From the NCBI GenBank assembly GCA_030710605.1, contig CP092877.1:72997006-73061005 (forward strand): a DNA stretch of 64,000 nucleotides, read 5' to 3'. This document shows positions 34,061 to 44,895 of the stretch, in pieces. The translations under genes were made by a program, and so were the position numbers. Every line of letters begins with the position of its first letter. The first letter of the stretch is position 1. The stretch is from Cordylochernes scorpioides. Its lineage: Eukaryota > Arthropoda > Arachnida > Pseudoscorpiones > Chernetidae. The notes below the pieces were generated by a model that saw only the letters and a program-made list of their open reading frames with translations, made no database searches and was not told where the DNA came from.

Positions 34061-34573
34061 CGACTGATAGAAATATAGAGAAATTTATCAATCTGAAGTG
34101 GCGATGACAGAACGGTTGTATGTATGCAGGTATAACGTGTAAGATTAATTGAACGAGAGTACTGTGTCCTTGAGGTACCATAACAATCCGTGCCGTTACG
34201 TAAGGCCCAGATGGAGATAAGATCGGATGTACGTTGCGTCAGGGAACGTATAGAATATGCCGCGGCGTAAAAAACACCGTTTCTCAACCGTCGGCGAGAA
34301 TCTTTAAAGGATTGCCAAGTTTTTGACATGGGTCAGTGTCCGTGGATAGCTACAGGAATAGACCTGCTCGTAGGATATTCTTTTAATCTGTTTCTTTCTT
34401 TATTATTGTTACTTATCTCCCAAGTGAACATGGTATAAGCTATGATAATAATTGCGGATAAGAGTTTAAGAATTCTTATCCTGTAGGTGCATCCCATAGG
34501 ATCAACGAAAGTGTAGAGAAAGAAGCATACCTTACATGGTATAAGCTATTTATAATCATGGCACAAATATAAG
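34061..34573. other. unique DNA with a doubtful minus-strand frame
   Basis: On the minus strand a frame from 34329 includes KTWQSFKDSRRRLRNGVFYA and LISIWALRNGTDCYGTS before running into the 43-bp array. It could be a piece of an exon. I do not recognise it and see no acceptor or donor I trust. Confidence 0.3.
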
Positions 34574-34858
34574 CCGCATTATATTATATTGTATTATAAA
34601 TTACTTTATGTATTATTTACGAACGGAAAAATATGTCCAGGGTAGCCTAGTGGACATGGCATCTGCCCGGTGGGCGGAGCGCTGTGGGTTCGATTCCCAT
34701 CCCTGGACACTTTTCCGTTTGTCATTACTCTTCACAATTCACCCTATCATACCTCATCCCAAAGGTTATAAATAATCGTTATTTCTCCTTGAAATAAATT
34801 TGATTTTTCGTTGAAAAGAAACACGTGCGGGATAGTATTTCAAATGTCGTTTTACAAA
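34574..34858 (+). repeat. SINE family D, full copy
   Basis: An AT-rich lead (CCGCATTATATTATATTGTA), then the tRNA-like head at 34635-34708, then the body (CATTACTCTTCACAATTCAC, AGAAACACGTGCGGGATAG) ending near the CGTTTTACAA tail. Other copies: 10672, 35282, 52438-52975, 60885, 61172. Confidence 0.85.
34635..34708 (+). other. tRNA-like head of SINE D (not a tRNA gene)
   Basis: 74 nt with a perfect 7-bp acceptor stem GTCCAGG/CCTGGAC, an A-box-like TAGCCTAGTGG and a B-box GGTTCGATTCC. The anticodon arm TCTGC/GCGGA gives a loop with C instead of U before a GGT triplet, and other copies repeat this. The head is always followed by the same non-tRNA body, so it is a SINE promoter region rather than a functional tRNA gene. 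Confidence 0.75.
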
Positions 34859-34899
34859 TATAAGAGAGTTTTCAAATACATGTACCGTAAGTGTACAGT

Positions 34900-35200
34900 A
34901 TTCCTAGTATACGTGGTACAGGCCATGATAATCATGGTGGGTAGAAGTAGGCGACTGCTTTAACTGTAAGTACCCTACATGTCTACACATGTGAAAATCA
35001 GTTCAAATTTGCACTTACAAATGTGCCAGATCCCCGTTTGATTACTTGCAGTCGCTGTTGGGGTTGGACTTTTGCAAGAAACGGGAGCCATTGGAGCATT
35101 TTCTTTTTTTTTATCATAAAAAAAGTGCCCAATGCGGGAATCGAACCCGGGTCATAGCGGTCGAAAACCAACGGTTTAGACCATTCTGCCACCGACCCCA
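34900..35200 (-). repeat. SINE family C, full copy
   Basis: On the minus strand: tRNA-like head (35125-35199; A-box TGGCAGAATGG, B-box GGTTCGATTCC), then AAAAGTCCAACCCCAACAGC, then GTGCAAATTTGAACTGATTT, ending GTATACTAGGAAT. About 300 bp. Same structure on + at 37801-38103. Confidence 0.88.
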
Positions 35201-35281
35201 CTATAGAAGAAGTATACATGAAATATAAGCCCATAATAATCATATGGCTGATAAGAGATTTTACGAATATCTATACTGTAA

Positions 35282-35508
35282 ATAGCCTAGTGGACATGGC
35301 ATCTGCCCGGTAAGCGGAACATTATGGGTTCGATTCCCATCCCTGGACACTTTTATTTTTCCGTTTATCATTACTCTTCATAATTCATCCTTTCATACTT
35401 CATCCAAAAAGGTTAGAAATCGTCGATATTTCACCTTGAAATAAAATTTTGATTTTTCGTTTAAAAGAAACTCATGCGGTGTAACTTCAAGTGTCGTTTT
35501 ACAATCAC
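35282..35508 (+). repeat. SINE family D copy
   Basis: Head from TAGCCTAGTGGACATGGCAT with the 5' acceptor strand lost, but 3' CCCTGGAC kept. The body follows with TTTTATTTTTCCGTTTATCA to about 35508. Confidence 0.82.
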
Positions 35509-35639
35509 AGGGGCCGCAGTGTATTATATTGTACTGTAAGTGTATCATATGTAGATAGGTAGAAAGAATTAGTTCGAATTTTGAACTTGTAAAATGACAA
35601 GGATCCATTGTGTATAAACACACTTACAGGTGAGTCAGG

Positions 35640-35745
35640 ACTCGTATATTTCTTTATTTCGGCTTAGAGCGCTATGTCCCCCTAGGGACACTTGCACTTT
35701 AAAGATAAACAAAATTTTGAAAGAAAAGAAAGATATTTTAAATAT
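35640..35745 (-). repeat. LINE 3' untranslated fragment
   Basis: Resembles, reversed, the 3' end shared by 56571 and 63440: GCGCAA-type word, a short hairpin (GTCCCCCTAGGGAC here), AGCGCT and a following AATAAA. Confidence 0.55.
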
Positions 35746-36417
35746 GTACAGAATTAGTATGCAAGTTAGTTAGATGAAAAGATTAAAAAAATATCAACAC
35801 AATTGATATATGTACAAAGGGTTGGTAAGCAAATTTAGTTAAATGAAATCAAATTGTAAAGTATTGTGTGTATTCGAGAAAAGCAATTTACAGATTAAAA
35901 AAAAGTTTTAAGGAATATTTTAGAATGAAAATATGCTAGATATTAGAGAATTTTTCAATTAAAACAATACTAAAAAGAGTTAATTTCTAAATAAAAGCGT
36001 TCCAATGGAATTTAGTAGTTTTTTTTTTTTTTATAAAATTCTCATTTTCAATCATATGGGATATTAATCTATTTAATATTAAGAATCAAGGTCCATTGTG
36101 TAAAGCAAAATTCACATTTTTGAAAATTATTCAATACAGGGATTCGAATCCCCCGAGCTCTAGGGATATGTAAATGATAGTTTAATATTACCGCAATTGA
36201 TTCACTTCTACAGACAGACAAACTGGACCGGTAACTATCGGAAACCCCCGATGTATGTGCTAAGATAAAACTTTGCCCTGTGATTCACTGCTATCGAATT
36301 TCAACCAAGTTTATCCTACGTTTGTAGCTTTGGAAAGTGTCCTGTATAGTTCTTTGTAGTTGTAGCTGATTCCGTAATCTCTTATTTGTTCTTTTTTTTT
36401 TAAGAAGAAAAATGCAG
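35746..36417. other. AT-rich unique sequence
   Basis: AT-rich with A- and T-runs. A patch at 36130-36330 is more balanced but has no recognisable frame. No gene seen. Confidence 0.5.
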
Positions 36418-36419
36418 TA

Positions 36420-36702
36420 CACCTATCTCTCGATTTACACGGTAGATACGTTCCTGAGAAAAACGTGTAAATCGGGGGATAGGTTTACACAGAAATAAAA
36501 ATAAAATGCATTGACAGGTTAAAATATGTAGTCAGCACATAAGCTCGGGATTCCTCGTGAGATGTGTACACAGCGCATGTGTTCAATCACAGTAGCATTT
36601 AGTATAGTGCGATAAAAACAAAAAAAAACAAAACTTATTTGGAAAACCCTGTAAAAGCGAAAACGTGTAAAAAAAAGTACCGTGTAAATCGGGGGATAGG
36701 TG
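36420..36702. mobile_element. 283-bp TA-flanked inverted-repeat element
   Basis: Ends CACCTATCTCTCGATTTACA and TGTAAATCGGGGGATAGGTG (two mismatches), flanked by TA. A partial inner inverted copy of the end (GTGTAAATCGGGGGATAGGT) lies at about 36464. Non-coding, pogo/Tc1-like by target. Confidence 0.9.
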
Positions 36703-36707
36703 TATAT

Positions 36708-37070
36708 TGTTGCACCAAGTTGCGGCGTTGCAGGGTCGTCGACCTTGATTTCTTCCTTCTTTGTGTTATACACGTTTCCCGAGCGGGTTTCCATATTCAA
36801 AGCAAATAAATAAAAGTAAATAAAAATAAATTACTTTTCGAAGTTATTGTGTTTATTTATTCGTGATCTTCTCGTAGGTCGTGATCCACAGTTTCCCTCT
36901 AGCTCCTCTCTCGGTTCAATAACAAATCAAGATATATGTACAATAAATATTACAAAAAGAATGAAACTATAAAAAGGAATGATGATAATCTAAACATTCA
37001 GTTTTAAATAAATATTAAATATCATAGAATATTTTTAATAAATGTAAGGCGCATTAAAATTGATGTAACA
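36708..37070 (-). mobile_element. solo LTR, family G copy 2
   Basis: 363 bp, flanked by ATAT (36704-36707 and 37071-37074), reverse orientation. On the minus strand METRSGNVYNTKKEEIKVDD is open from about 36794 to the LTR end and beyond. It abuts the 283-bp element. Confidence 0.82.
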
Positions 37071-37079
37071 ATATATATA

Positions 37080-37455
37080 ACAAATGAAAATATTAAGACA
37101 CGAATGTTTCTTTTCACAAATAAATCAAACTTCTACTGTCCTTACTGCGATGAAAAATTATATTGGGAGGGATTTGCTCATCAGTGGTGAACCCTCCCAG
37201 CTGTTTCGCCAATTTAATCTACCAGACTGCTTCTTTAGAGTTCTAATACTGTATTGGTTCATTCTGATTTTATATACAAAACTGAAGGATGGAATCTTAT
37301 AAATGGTATTTAAGAAAACTATGGATATAAACTTTTAAGACAGTAAATTGGCGAAACTGCTGGGAGGGTTTACCACAGAAGAGCCAAGTCCTCCCAATAT
37401 TTTATCAGCTCAGTAAGGACAGTAGAAGTTTGACTTCGCGTTTTAAAGTTTTCAT
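37080..37455 (+). mobile_element. family B copy with long terminal inverted repeats
   Basis: This copy ends in an inverted second left end, so arms of about 115-135 bp (37080-37216 and 37339-37455) face each other. Each arm has AAATGAAAA, CTACTGTCCTTACTG-type and GGGAGGG words. It is the clearest evidence that family B can adopt a fold-back form. Confidence 0.85.
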
Positions 37456-37800
37456 TTGATTGATTTACCTAAAATAAAACTTGGCATCAATACGACGTCT
37501 TGCAGAAACCTGGCCAATAAAAAAAGATCCACAAGTAATTTATCTCAGTAAGTGCCTGACCTTATCTCACCAGCTGTCTGTAAATAGGAAGTGTCCCGGC
37601 GCGACATTTGCAAGGCAATGGTTATGCAAATCAACTGCCGAGGACTCCACCTGCTTGATGCTGATCCATTAAAATCTGGCCGTTATATTCCGAGGACTTT
37701 TGTGGAAATAACGGACTTGTGGGGCTCTGGTATATTTTGTGGATCTATCCATGGTTACGTAGCAGTCATTTTCTAGTTGGTATTTATTGTTGGATTATAG
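37456..37800 (+). other. unique DNA with possible short exon
   Basis: From about 37606 to the TAG at 37776 a frame reads ICKAMVMQINCRGLHLLDAD, PLKSGRYIPRTFVEITDLWG, then SGIFCGSIHGYVAVIF. Its amino-acid mix is more protein-like than the AT-rich surroundings. I do not recognise it. It could be an exon or a transposon protein remnant. Confidence 0.3.
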
Positions 37801-38103
37801 GGGGTCGCTGGAAGGCTGGTTAAACCGTTTGGTTTTCGACCACTACGACCCGGGTTCGATTCCCACATTAGACACTTTTTTCTGTTTAAAAAAAATGCTC
37901 CAATTGCCCCCGATTCTCGCAAAAGTCCAACCCCACCAGCGAGTGCAAGTAATCAAACAGGGCTCTGGCACATTTGTAAGTGCAAAGTCGAACTGCTTTT
38001 CACATGTGTAGATATGTGGTGCGCTTACAGTAAAAGCAGTCGCTAACTACCCATCATGATTATCATGGCCTGTACCACGTGTACTAGGGATAAGAAAAAA
38101 AAT
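37801..38103 (+). repeat. SINE family C, full copy
   Basis: tRNA-like head 37801-37877 (A-box-like region, B-box GGTTCGATTCC), then AATGCTCCAATTGCCCCCGA, then GGCTCTGGCACATTTGTAAG to GTACTAGGGATAAG and an A-run. Confidence 0.9.
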
Positions 38104-38340
38104 TGTTGGATTAAAGAGATTTAAAGAGTAACAATGGCTATAGATGAGCCCGTATTTGAAAAGGAACTTGTATATAATAATAATAATTGTTTTTGTTGTT
38201 TTCATGTATAAACATATATCAAGATTGGTTTTGTATAATTGCTATTAATAATAAATAATATGTAAAGTTAAATTGGTTACGGATTCATCCTTCTTACTTG
38301 CTTTAATTACATTACAGTTATAGCATGAATGTTTTTGTCA
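38104..38340. other. AT-rich unique sequence
   Basis: No repeat or gene seen. Confidence 0.5.
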
Positions 38341-38485
38341 AATCTTTCAGCTTTTAGTAAAATACTCTTTTTTCATTCTACCAAATTGATTTGGCAAAAT
38401 GGCTGAGAAGGTTTATCACTGATGAATCAAACCTTCTCATTAAATAAGTTCTCTAATTGTAATAAGGTCTGTAAAAGTAGTTTTG
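38341..38485 (-). repeat. family B diverged copy with re-paired stem
   Basis: Contains TTTGGCAAAATGGC, then arms TGAGAAGGTTT (38404-38414) and AAACCTTCTCA (38429-38439), a perfect 11-bp stem around a loop ATCACTGATGAATC. Both arms differ from the common sequence but still pair. Confidence 0.75.
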
Positions 38486-38605
38486 ATGGGATTCATATAT
38501 TACAGGAAATATAGAAATGCTAAAAATGTAAAAAAATATATTCTATAGAAGTCAGTCTGGATATATATTTATAATTTGTTTATGAAATGTGCTTTTTGTC
38601 AATGA

Positions 38606-39425
38606 TAGAATGGTCTTTGGGACTAAATCATATACAGTTAGCATTTCCCTTGACAAGGATGGAATGGTCTTTGTACCCAACACATATACAGTTAGTACTC
38701 TCCTTGACAAGGATGGATGGTCTTTGTACCCAACAAATATACAGTTAGCCCTGCCTTTGATAAGAATGGAATGGTCTTTGTACCCAACACATATACAGTT
38801 AGCCCTGCCCTTGAAAAGGATGGAATGGTCTTTGTACCCAACATATATACAGTTAGCACTCCCCTTGACAAGGATGGATTGGTCTTTGTACCCAACACAT
38901 ATACAGTTAGCATTCCCCTTGACAAGGATGGAATGGTCTTTGTACCCAACACATATACAGTTAGCCCTTCCCTTGACAAGAATGGAATGGTCTATGTACC
39001 CAACACATATACAGTTAGCCCTTCCCTTGACAAGAATGGAATGGTCTTTGTACCCAACACATATACAGTTAGCCCTTCCCTTGACAAGAATGGAATGGTC
39101 TTTGTACCCAACACATATACAGTTAGCCCTTCCCTTGACAAGGATGGAATGGTCTTTGTACCCAACACATATACAGTTAGCACTGTCCTTGACAAGGATG
39201 GAATGGTCTTTGTACCCAACACATATACAGTTAGCACTCCCCTTGACAAGGATGGAATGGTCTTTGTACCCAACACATATACAGTTAGCACTCCCCTTGA
39301 CAAGGATGGGATGGTCTTTGTACCCAACATATATACAGTTAGCACTCCCCTTGACAAGGATGGAATGGTCTTTGTACCCAACACATATACAGTTAGCACT
39401 CCCCTTGACAAGGATGGAATTACTT
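38606..39425. repeat. 54-bp minisatellite, open on several frames
   Basis: About 15 copies of a 54-bp unit containing TGGAATGGTCTTTGTACCCA and ACACATATACAGTTAGC. Unit length is a multiple of three, so three frames stay open (for example VFVPNTYTVSTPLDKDGM). I do not support a gene. Confidence 0.95.
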
Positions 39426-39994
39426 TAGACCAATTAAATATACGACCATGGCTATTTCCAGCAAAGAGATAGATAATTCTTATACATTTTTAACCTACTT
39501 TCCCATCGATAAAACACCAAGACTTCTCCCATTAAAAAAACCTGCGTGAAATAAAAGAAAAAAAAACTTTCATTTCAATTGGTAAACGTGAAAATTTCTA
39601 AAGCTGTCATTCCAACACACCCACTCACGACATAATTATCAGAAAATTACGTTTTTTTAAATTCGGGGTTGAAGCGCCATATTGGATTTTTTCTCAGGCG
39701 AAAGTAACGTCACTCCTAAGAGGGCATTAAAGCGTTTTTTCTGTCGAGATAATGGCTGAGGGCTGTTGGAGGACAATCAGGGTGGACTGGAAGTAATGAT
39801 GTTTTCTACTTGTCCGTTCTAACGGGACGGCGGCTCTTACAGTACCAAACTACGGCGGATAACCCAAGGGTTAGTGATGGTTTCAACATGTCCATTATAA
39901 CGTAGCAGTTATAACTGTGACTTGTGTCATACTTTGTCTACAGTAGATATCCCTAACTTAGAGTAAGTGATGGTTTCAGCATTTCCACTATAAT
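39426..39994. other. unique DNA
   Basis: Mixed-composition unique sequence leading into the next array, whose last 100 bp contain diverged half-units (GTGATGGTTTCAACATGTCC / GTGATGGTTTCAGCATTTCC). No gene seen. Confidence 0.5.
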
Positions 39995-41088
39995 ATCGCT
40001 GTGGAAACACAGGTAATGATCTAGAAGAATAAACGGTCGCTATGGAAACACAGGTAGTGATCTAGAAGAATAGACGGTCGCTTTGGAAACACAGGTAGAC
40101 GGTCGCTATGGAAACACAGGTAGTGATCTAGAAGAATAAACGGTCGCTATGGAAACACAGGTAGTGATCTAGAAGAATAGACGGTCGCTATGGAAGCACA
40201 GGTAGTGATCTAGAAGAATATACGATCGCTATGGAAACACAGGTAGTGATCTAGAAGAATAGACGGTCGTAATGGAAACACAGGTAGTGATCTAGAAGAA
40301 TAGACGGTCGTAATGGAAACACAGGTAGTGATCTAGAATAATAGACGGTCGTTATGGAAACACAGGTAGTGATGTAGAAGAATAGACGGTCGCTATGGAA
40401 ACACAGGTAGTGATATATAAGAATAGACGGTCGCTATGGAAACACAGGTAGTGATCTAGAAGAATAGACGGTCGCTATGGAAACACAGGTAGTGATCTAG
40501 AAGAATAGACGATTGCTAGGGAAACACAGGTAGTGATCTAGAAGAATAGACTGTCGCTATGGAAACACAGGTAGACGGTCGCTATGGAAACACATCAGGG
40601 ATCTAGAAGAATAGACGGTCGCTATGGAAACACATGCAGGGATCTAGAAGAATAGACGGTCGCTATGGAAACACATGCAGGTATCTATAAGAATAGACGG
40701 TCGCTATGGAAACACATGCAGGGATCTAGAAGAATAGACGGTCGCTATGGAAACACATGTAGTGATCTAGAAAAATAGACGGTCGCTATGGAAACACATG
40801 CAGGGATCTAGAAGAATAGACGGTCGCTATGGAAACACATGTAGTGATCTAGAAGAATAGACGATTGCTATGGAAACACAGGTAGACGGTCGCTATGGAA
40901 ACACATGCAGGGATCTGGAAGAATAGACGGTCGCTATGGAAACACATGTAGTGATCTAGAAAAATAGACGGTCGCTATGGAAACACATGCAGGGATCTAG
41001 AAGAATAGACGGTCGCTATGGAAACACAGGTAGTGATCTAGAAGAATAGACGGTCGCTATGGAAACACAGGTGGTGATCTTGAAGAAG
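39995..41088. repeat. 41-bp minisatellite, second family
   Basis: About 26 copies of a 41-bp unit GGTCGCTATGGAAACACAGG + TAGTGATCTAGAAGAATAGAC. Some units are cut short to about 24 bp (GGTAGACGGTCGC). Not related in sequence to the 41-bp satellite at 19-26 kb. Confidence 0.95.
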
Positions 41089-41557
41089 CCAACATTAGTC
41101 ACTACCGGACCTTGACACAGTTCCCTGTCAGCAGCTACTGTAATTTAGTGGTTAGCCTAACCTTTGACGCATTCTTAATTGCCTCGTGTTTGGTTTAACC
41201 TTCGCAGAGCTCTGCCTCCGTCAATACACCACGGTAAAAACTTTCTTTCCATCCATTTTTTTTGGTTGCGCTTCTTAGAAATGGAACAATCATCACCTAA
41301 CTCATCAATATCAAACCCTCCCAGTCGTTTCGCCAGTTTACTTAATATGCTTATGTAAATATTGGAGTCCACGGTCAAATCTCCGGTAATTGTAGAGAGA
41401 GGTAGCGTTTATAATTTAAATTTAAGATGTAAGCCGTTAGGTTTTATATCTTCTTATCAAAATTTATTGTGGAGTTTTGAGCGATCCTTTATTTTGAATT
41501 TAACTATTAATATGGTACGTAATTGGTATTTAACTAAATAGTTTATTTATAGCAAAA
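41089..41557. other. unique DNA with family B trace
   Basis: A stretch at about 41310-41345 (CCCTCCCAGTCGTTTCGCCA) matches family B. A minus-strand frame ends LGDDCSISKKRNQKKWMERK and may be the decayed neighbour of a mobile element. No gene supported. Confidence 0.45.
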
Positions 41558-41559
41558 TA

Positions 41560-41756
41560 CACTCATGGACAAAACTTAAGGAAATTGTACCTTTTAGCAT
41601 GTATATCGGGATTGAGACAATAACTCTGAAAGATATTACAGTGAACTTTAGTGAAGATACACGAGATAACCAAGTGTGAACAGAATTGTCTATGTCTCCT
41701 TAAAAAAAGTTAACCGACGATATCAAAGACTTTCCACTTCCTTTTGTCCATGAATG
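41560..41756 (+). mobile_element. family F short element, single-unit form
   Basis: 197 bp between TA flanks. Ends are CACTCATGGACAAAACTTAA and TTCCTTTTGTCCATGAATG. The inside holds one unit-length sequence plus the short right end (TGTCTCCTTAAAAAAAGTTA). Confidence 0.9.
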
Positions 41757-42973
41757 TATAAAGAATTGTTGGATAGCCTTATATATGAGCTTATATGCTG
41801 GTATGATATATGATATTACATCAGACTCTTCTATGGGTAACACTTTATATTAGGCTTGTATATATACACTCATGGACAAAACTTAAGGAAGTTGTACCTT
41901 TTAGCATGTATATCGGGATTAAGACAATAACTTTGAAAGATATTAGAGTGAACTTTATTAAAGATACACGAGATAACCAAGTGTATATATATTCATGAAC
42001 AAAACTTAAGGAAGTTGTACCTTTTAGCATGTATATCGGGATTCAGACAATAACTCTGAAAGATATTACAGTAATCTTTATTGAAGATACACGAGATAAC
42101 CAAGTGTATATACACTCATGGACAAAACTTAAGGAAGTTGTACCTTTCAGCATGTATATCGGGATTCAGACAATAACTCTGAAAGATATTACAGTGATCT
42201 TTATTGAAGATACACGAGATAACCAAGTGTGTATACACTCATGGACAAAACTTAAGGAAGTTGTACCTTTCAGCATGTATATTAGGGATTCAGACAATAA
42301 CTCTGAAAGATATTACAGTGACCTTTATTGAAGACACACGAGATAACCAGGTGTATATACACTCATGGACAAAACTTAAGGAAGTTTTACCTTTCAGCAT
42401 GTATATCGGGATTCAGACAATAACTCTGAAAGATATTACAGTAATCTTTATTGAAGATACACGAGATAACCAAGTGTATATACACTCATGGACAAAACTT
42501 AAGGAAGTTGTACCTTTCAGCATGTATATCGGGATTCAGACAATAACTCTGAAAGATATTACAGTGATCTTTATTGAAGATACACGAGATAACCAAGTGT
42601 ATATACACTCATGGACAAAACTTAAGGAAGTTGTACCTTTCAGCATGTATATCGGGATTCAGACAATAACTCTGAAAGATATTACAGTGATCTTTATTGA
42701 AGATACACGAGATAACCAAGTGTATATACACTCATGGACAAAACTTAAGGAAGTTGTACCTTTCAGCATGTATATTAGGGATTCAGACAATAATTCTGAA
42801 AGATATTACAGTGACCTTTATTAAAGACACACGAGATAACCAGGTGTATATGCACTCATGGACAAAACTTAAGGAAGTTTTACCTTTCAGCATGTATATC
42901 GGGATTCAGACAATACTTCTGAAAGATATTACAGTGACCTTTATTGAAGATACACGAGATAACCAAGTATATA

Positions 42974-44297
42974 CGAGGTGTGTTCAAAAGGTAACGCGAC
43001 TTTTGTGCTTTTTCAAAAATTATTTATTTATTCATGAATACCTATTTTGTCCCCTTCAAAGTAATACCCATGAGATATTATACACTTGTGCCAACGGTTT
43101 TTCCAATCTTCGAAGCACTTCAAAAAATCATTTTCTAAAATCTTTTTCAGCTCCTCCTTCGATGCCGTCTTTATCTCGTCAAGCGTAGCGTAACGTCGTC
43201 CTTTCATGGGCCTCTTTAGTTTAGGGAACAAGAAAAAGTCACAGGGGGCCAGATCTGGGGAATACGGTGGCTGCGGCATCATTAGTGTGTTGTTTTTGGC
43301 CAAAAAGTCGCGCACAAACAACGATGTGTGAGCAGGGGCGTTATCGTGGTGCAAAAGCCAATTTTTGTTCTTCCACAAATCCGGGCGTTTCTGGCGGATT
43401 GATTCGCGCAAATTGCGCATAACTTGCAGGTAATATTTCTTATTGACCGTTCTACCCTGTTGCAAGAACTCATGATGCACCACGCCCCTGCAATCGAAGA
43501 AAACTGTCAGCAAAACCTTCACATTTGACCGAACTTGGAGCGCTTTTTTCGGTCTTGGTTCGTGCGGCAGCTTCCATTGAGATGATTGAGCTTTGGTTTC
43601 CACGTCATAACCATAAACCCACGCTTCGTCACCAGTTATGATCCTCTGGAGCAAATTTGGGTCGTCGCGGACAGACTCCAACATCTCATTAGCAATGTTC
43701 ATGCGATGCTGTTTTTGGTCGCAATTGAGCAATTTTGGTACGAATTATTCGCGGCGACCCGTCTCATGCCCAAATCATTGATAAAAATCGAATGGCACGA
43801 GCCAATCGATATGTTTAGGTCCTCAGCAACTTCTCTAACGGTGATTCGACGATTGGCCAATATCATTTTCTCCACTTCATTCATTTTTTCGTCTGTTGTT
43901 GAAGTGCTCGGGCGTCCGGCACGCTCTTCGTCGTTCACATATTCTCGGCCTTCTGAGAACATTTTGTACTACAGATAAACGTTGCTTCGGTCCAAGGTAG
44001 CTTCTCCGTATGCCACAGTCAACATTCGGAATACATCCGCGCACTTAATTTCGTTTTTCACACAAAATTTGATACAGGTTCTTTGATCCATTTTTTTTTA
44101 ATAGGTAAAAATCGAAGACGATCCAAAACACCTGCAAGCAAAGCAGCTGTCAACAATTAAGTGAACATTCAAAATGGCCGAGCTTGTCGGCATAAGTGAG
44201 AGACATGAGTACCAACATAAAGTCACAAAAAGATCGAATTCGAATATATGTAACCCGCGAAAATTCAAAATTCGCGATACTTTTTGAACACACCTCG
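42974..44297 (-). mobile_element. mariner transposon, copy 2 (1324 bp)
   Basis: Ends CGAGGTGTGTTCAAAAGGTA and GATACTTTTTGAACACACCTCG-type, TA-flanked. It sits in the TATATACAC spacer of the 123-bp repeat, and the array resumes on the other side. This dates the insertion after the array formed. Confidence 0.97.
43028..44091 (-). pseudogene. mariner transposase, near-intact catalytic half (copy 2)
   Basis: Start MDQRTCIKFC at 44091. An in-frame TAG at about 43974 replaces a Trp codon present in copy 1. A 2-base insertion near 43747 and a 1-base loss near 43722 shift the frame between the DNA-binding and catalytic halves. The catalytic half (about 234 codons to the stop at 43028) is fully open, with TGDEAWVYGYD, HHDNAPAH and YSPDLAPCDF (DD34D spacing), ending GYYFEGDKIGIHE. 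Because of the N-terminal lesions it cannot make a normal transposase. Confidence 0.96.
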
Positions 44298-44505
44298 TAT
44301 ACACTCATGAACAAAACTTAAGGAAGGTGTACCTTTCAGCATGTATATCGGGATTCAGACAATAACTCTGAAAGATATTACAGTGACCTTTATTGAAGAT
44401 ACACGAGATAACCAAGTGTGAACAAAATTGTATCTGTCTCCTTAAATAAAAAATAGATGACTAGCTATTTCAAAATACGAAACTTCCTTAAGTTTTGCCA
44501 ATGAG

Positions 44506-44895
44506 TAAATACAAGAATTCTAGAGATTAGCATTTCTCTTTTCCATCAGATGAACTCAGAATGAACTTATGTAATATCAAACATTCTTTAGTTATGTCTA
44601 TGAATATATTCAGAAGGCATATATTCTGTATTTCAACATTTACTCTAAAAATAAATGTATTACGAAATTTTGAACACTCTTCTTTATAAAAATAAACAAA
44701 GCTCGTTTTCCTCAGAACACTTTAGGGTAAATATATGAGCAATTAAATCTTAAATTGTAGATAATTTTGAATAATTTCCCTTTTTTTTTCTGTTGATGCC
44801 ATTTTTGGAAAGTTGGTATTCTAGCGTCGATACCAGACGAAAATATTTCTATAGAACAACGACAAAATCCTTTCCTTAAGACATTTCGCGCCTTA
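44506..44895. other. AT-rich unique sequence
   Basis: No gene seen. Near 44865-44895 the word CATTTCGCGCCTTATATATA recalls the LINE 3' ends elsewhere in the window. Confidence 0.45.

Larger units (their letters stand above)
41867..44505 (+). mobile_element. family F element expanded into a 123-bp array
   Basis: Same ends as the single-unit form (CACTCATGGACAAAACTTAA at 41867; TTCCTTAAGTTTTGCCAATG ending about 44503) with TA flanks. Inside are ten tandem copies of a 123-bp unit. Unit starts at 41868, 41991, 42114 and 42237 give the period exactly. The ninth/tenth unit boundary is interrupted by mariner copy 2. Forward frames through it (123 is divisible by three) are artefacts. Confidence 0.92.

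Noticed and set aside
34635..34708. Functional tRNA gene
   Set aside because: The head has good stems but an atypical anticodon loop, and is always followed by the same SINE body. At least four related copies exist here.
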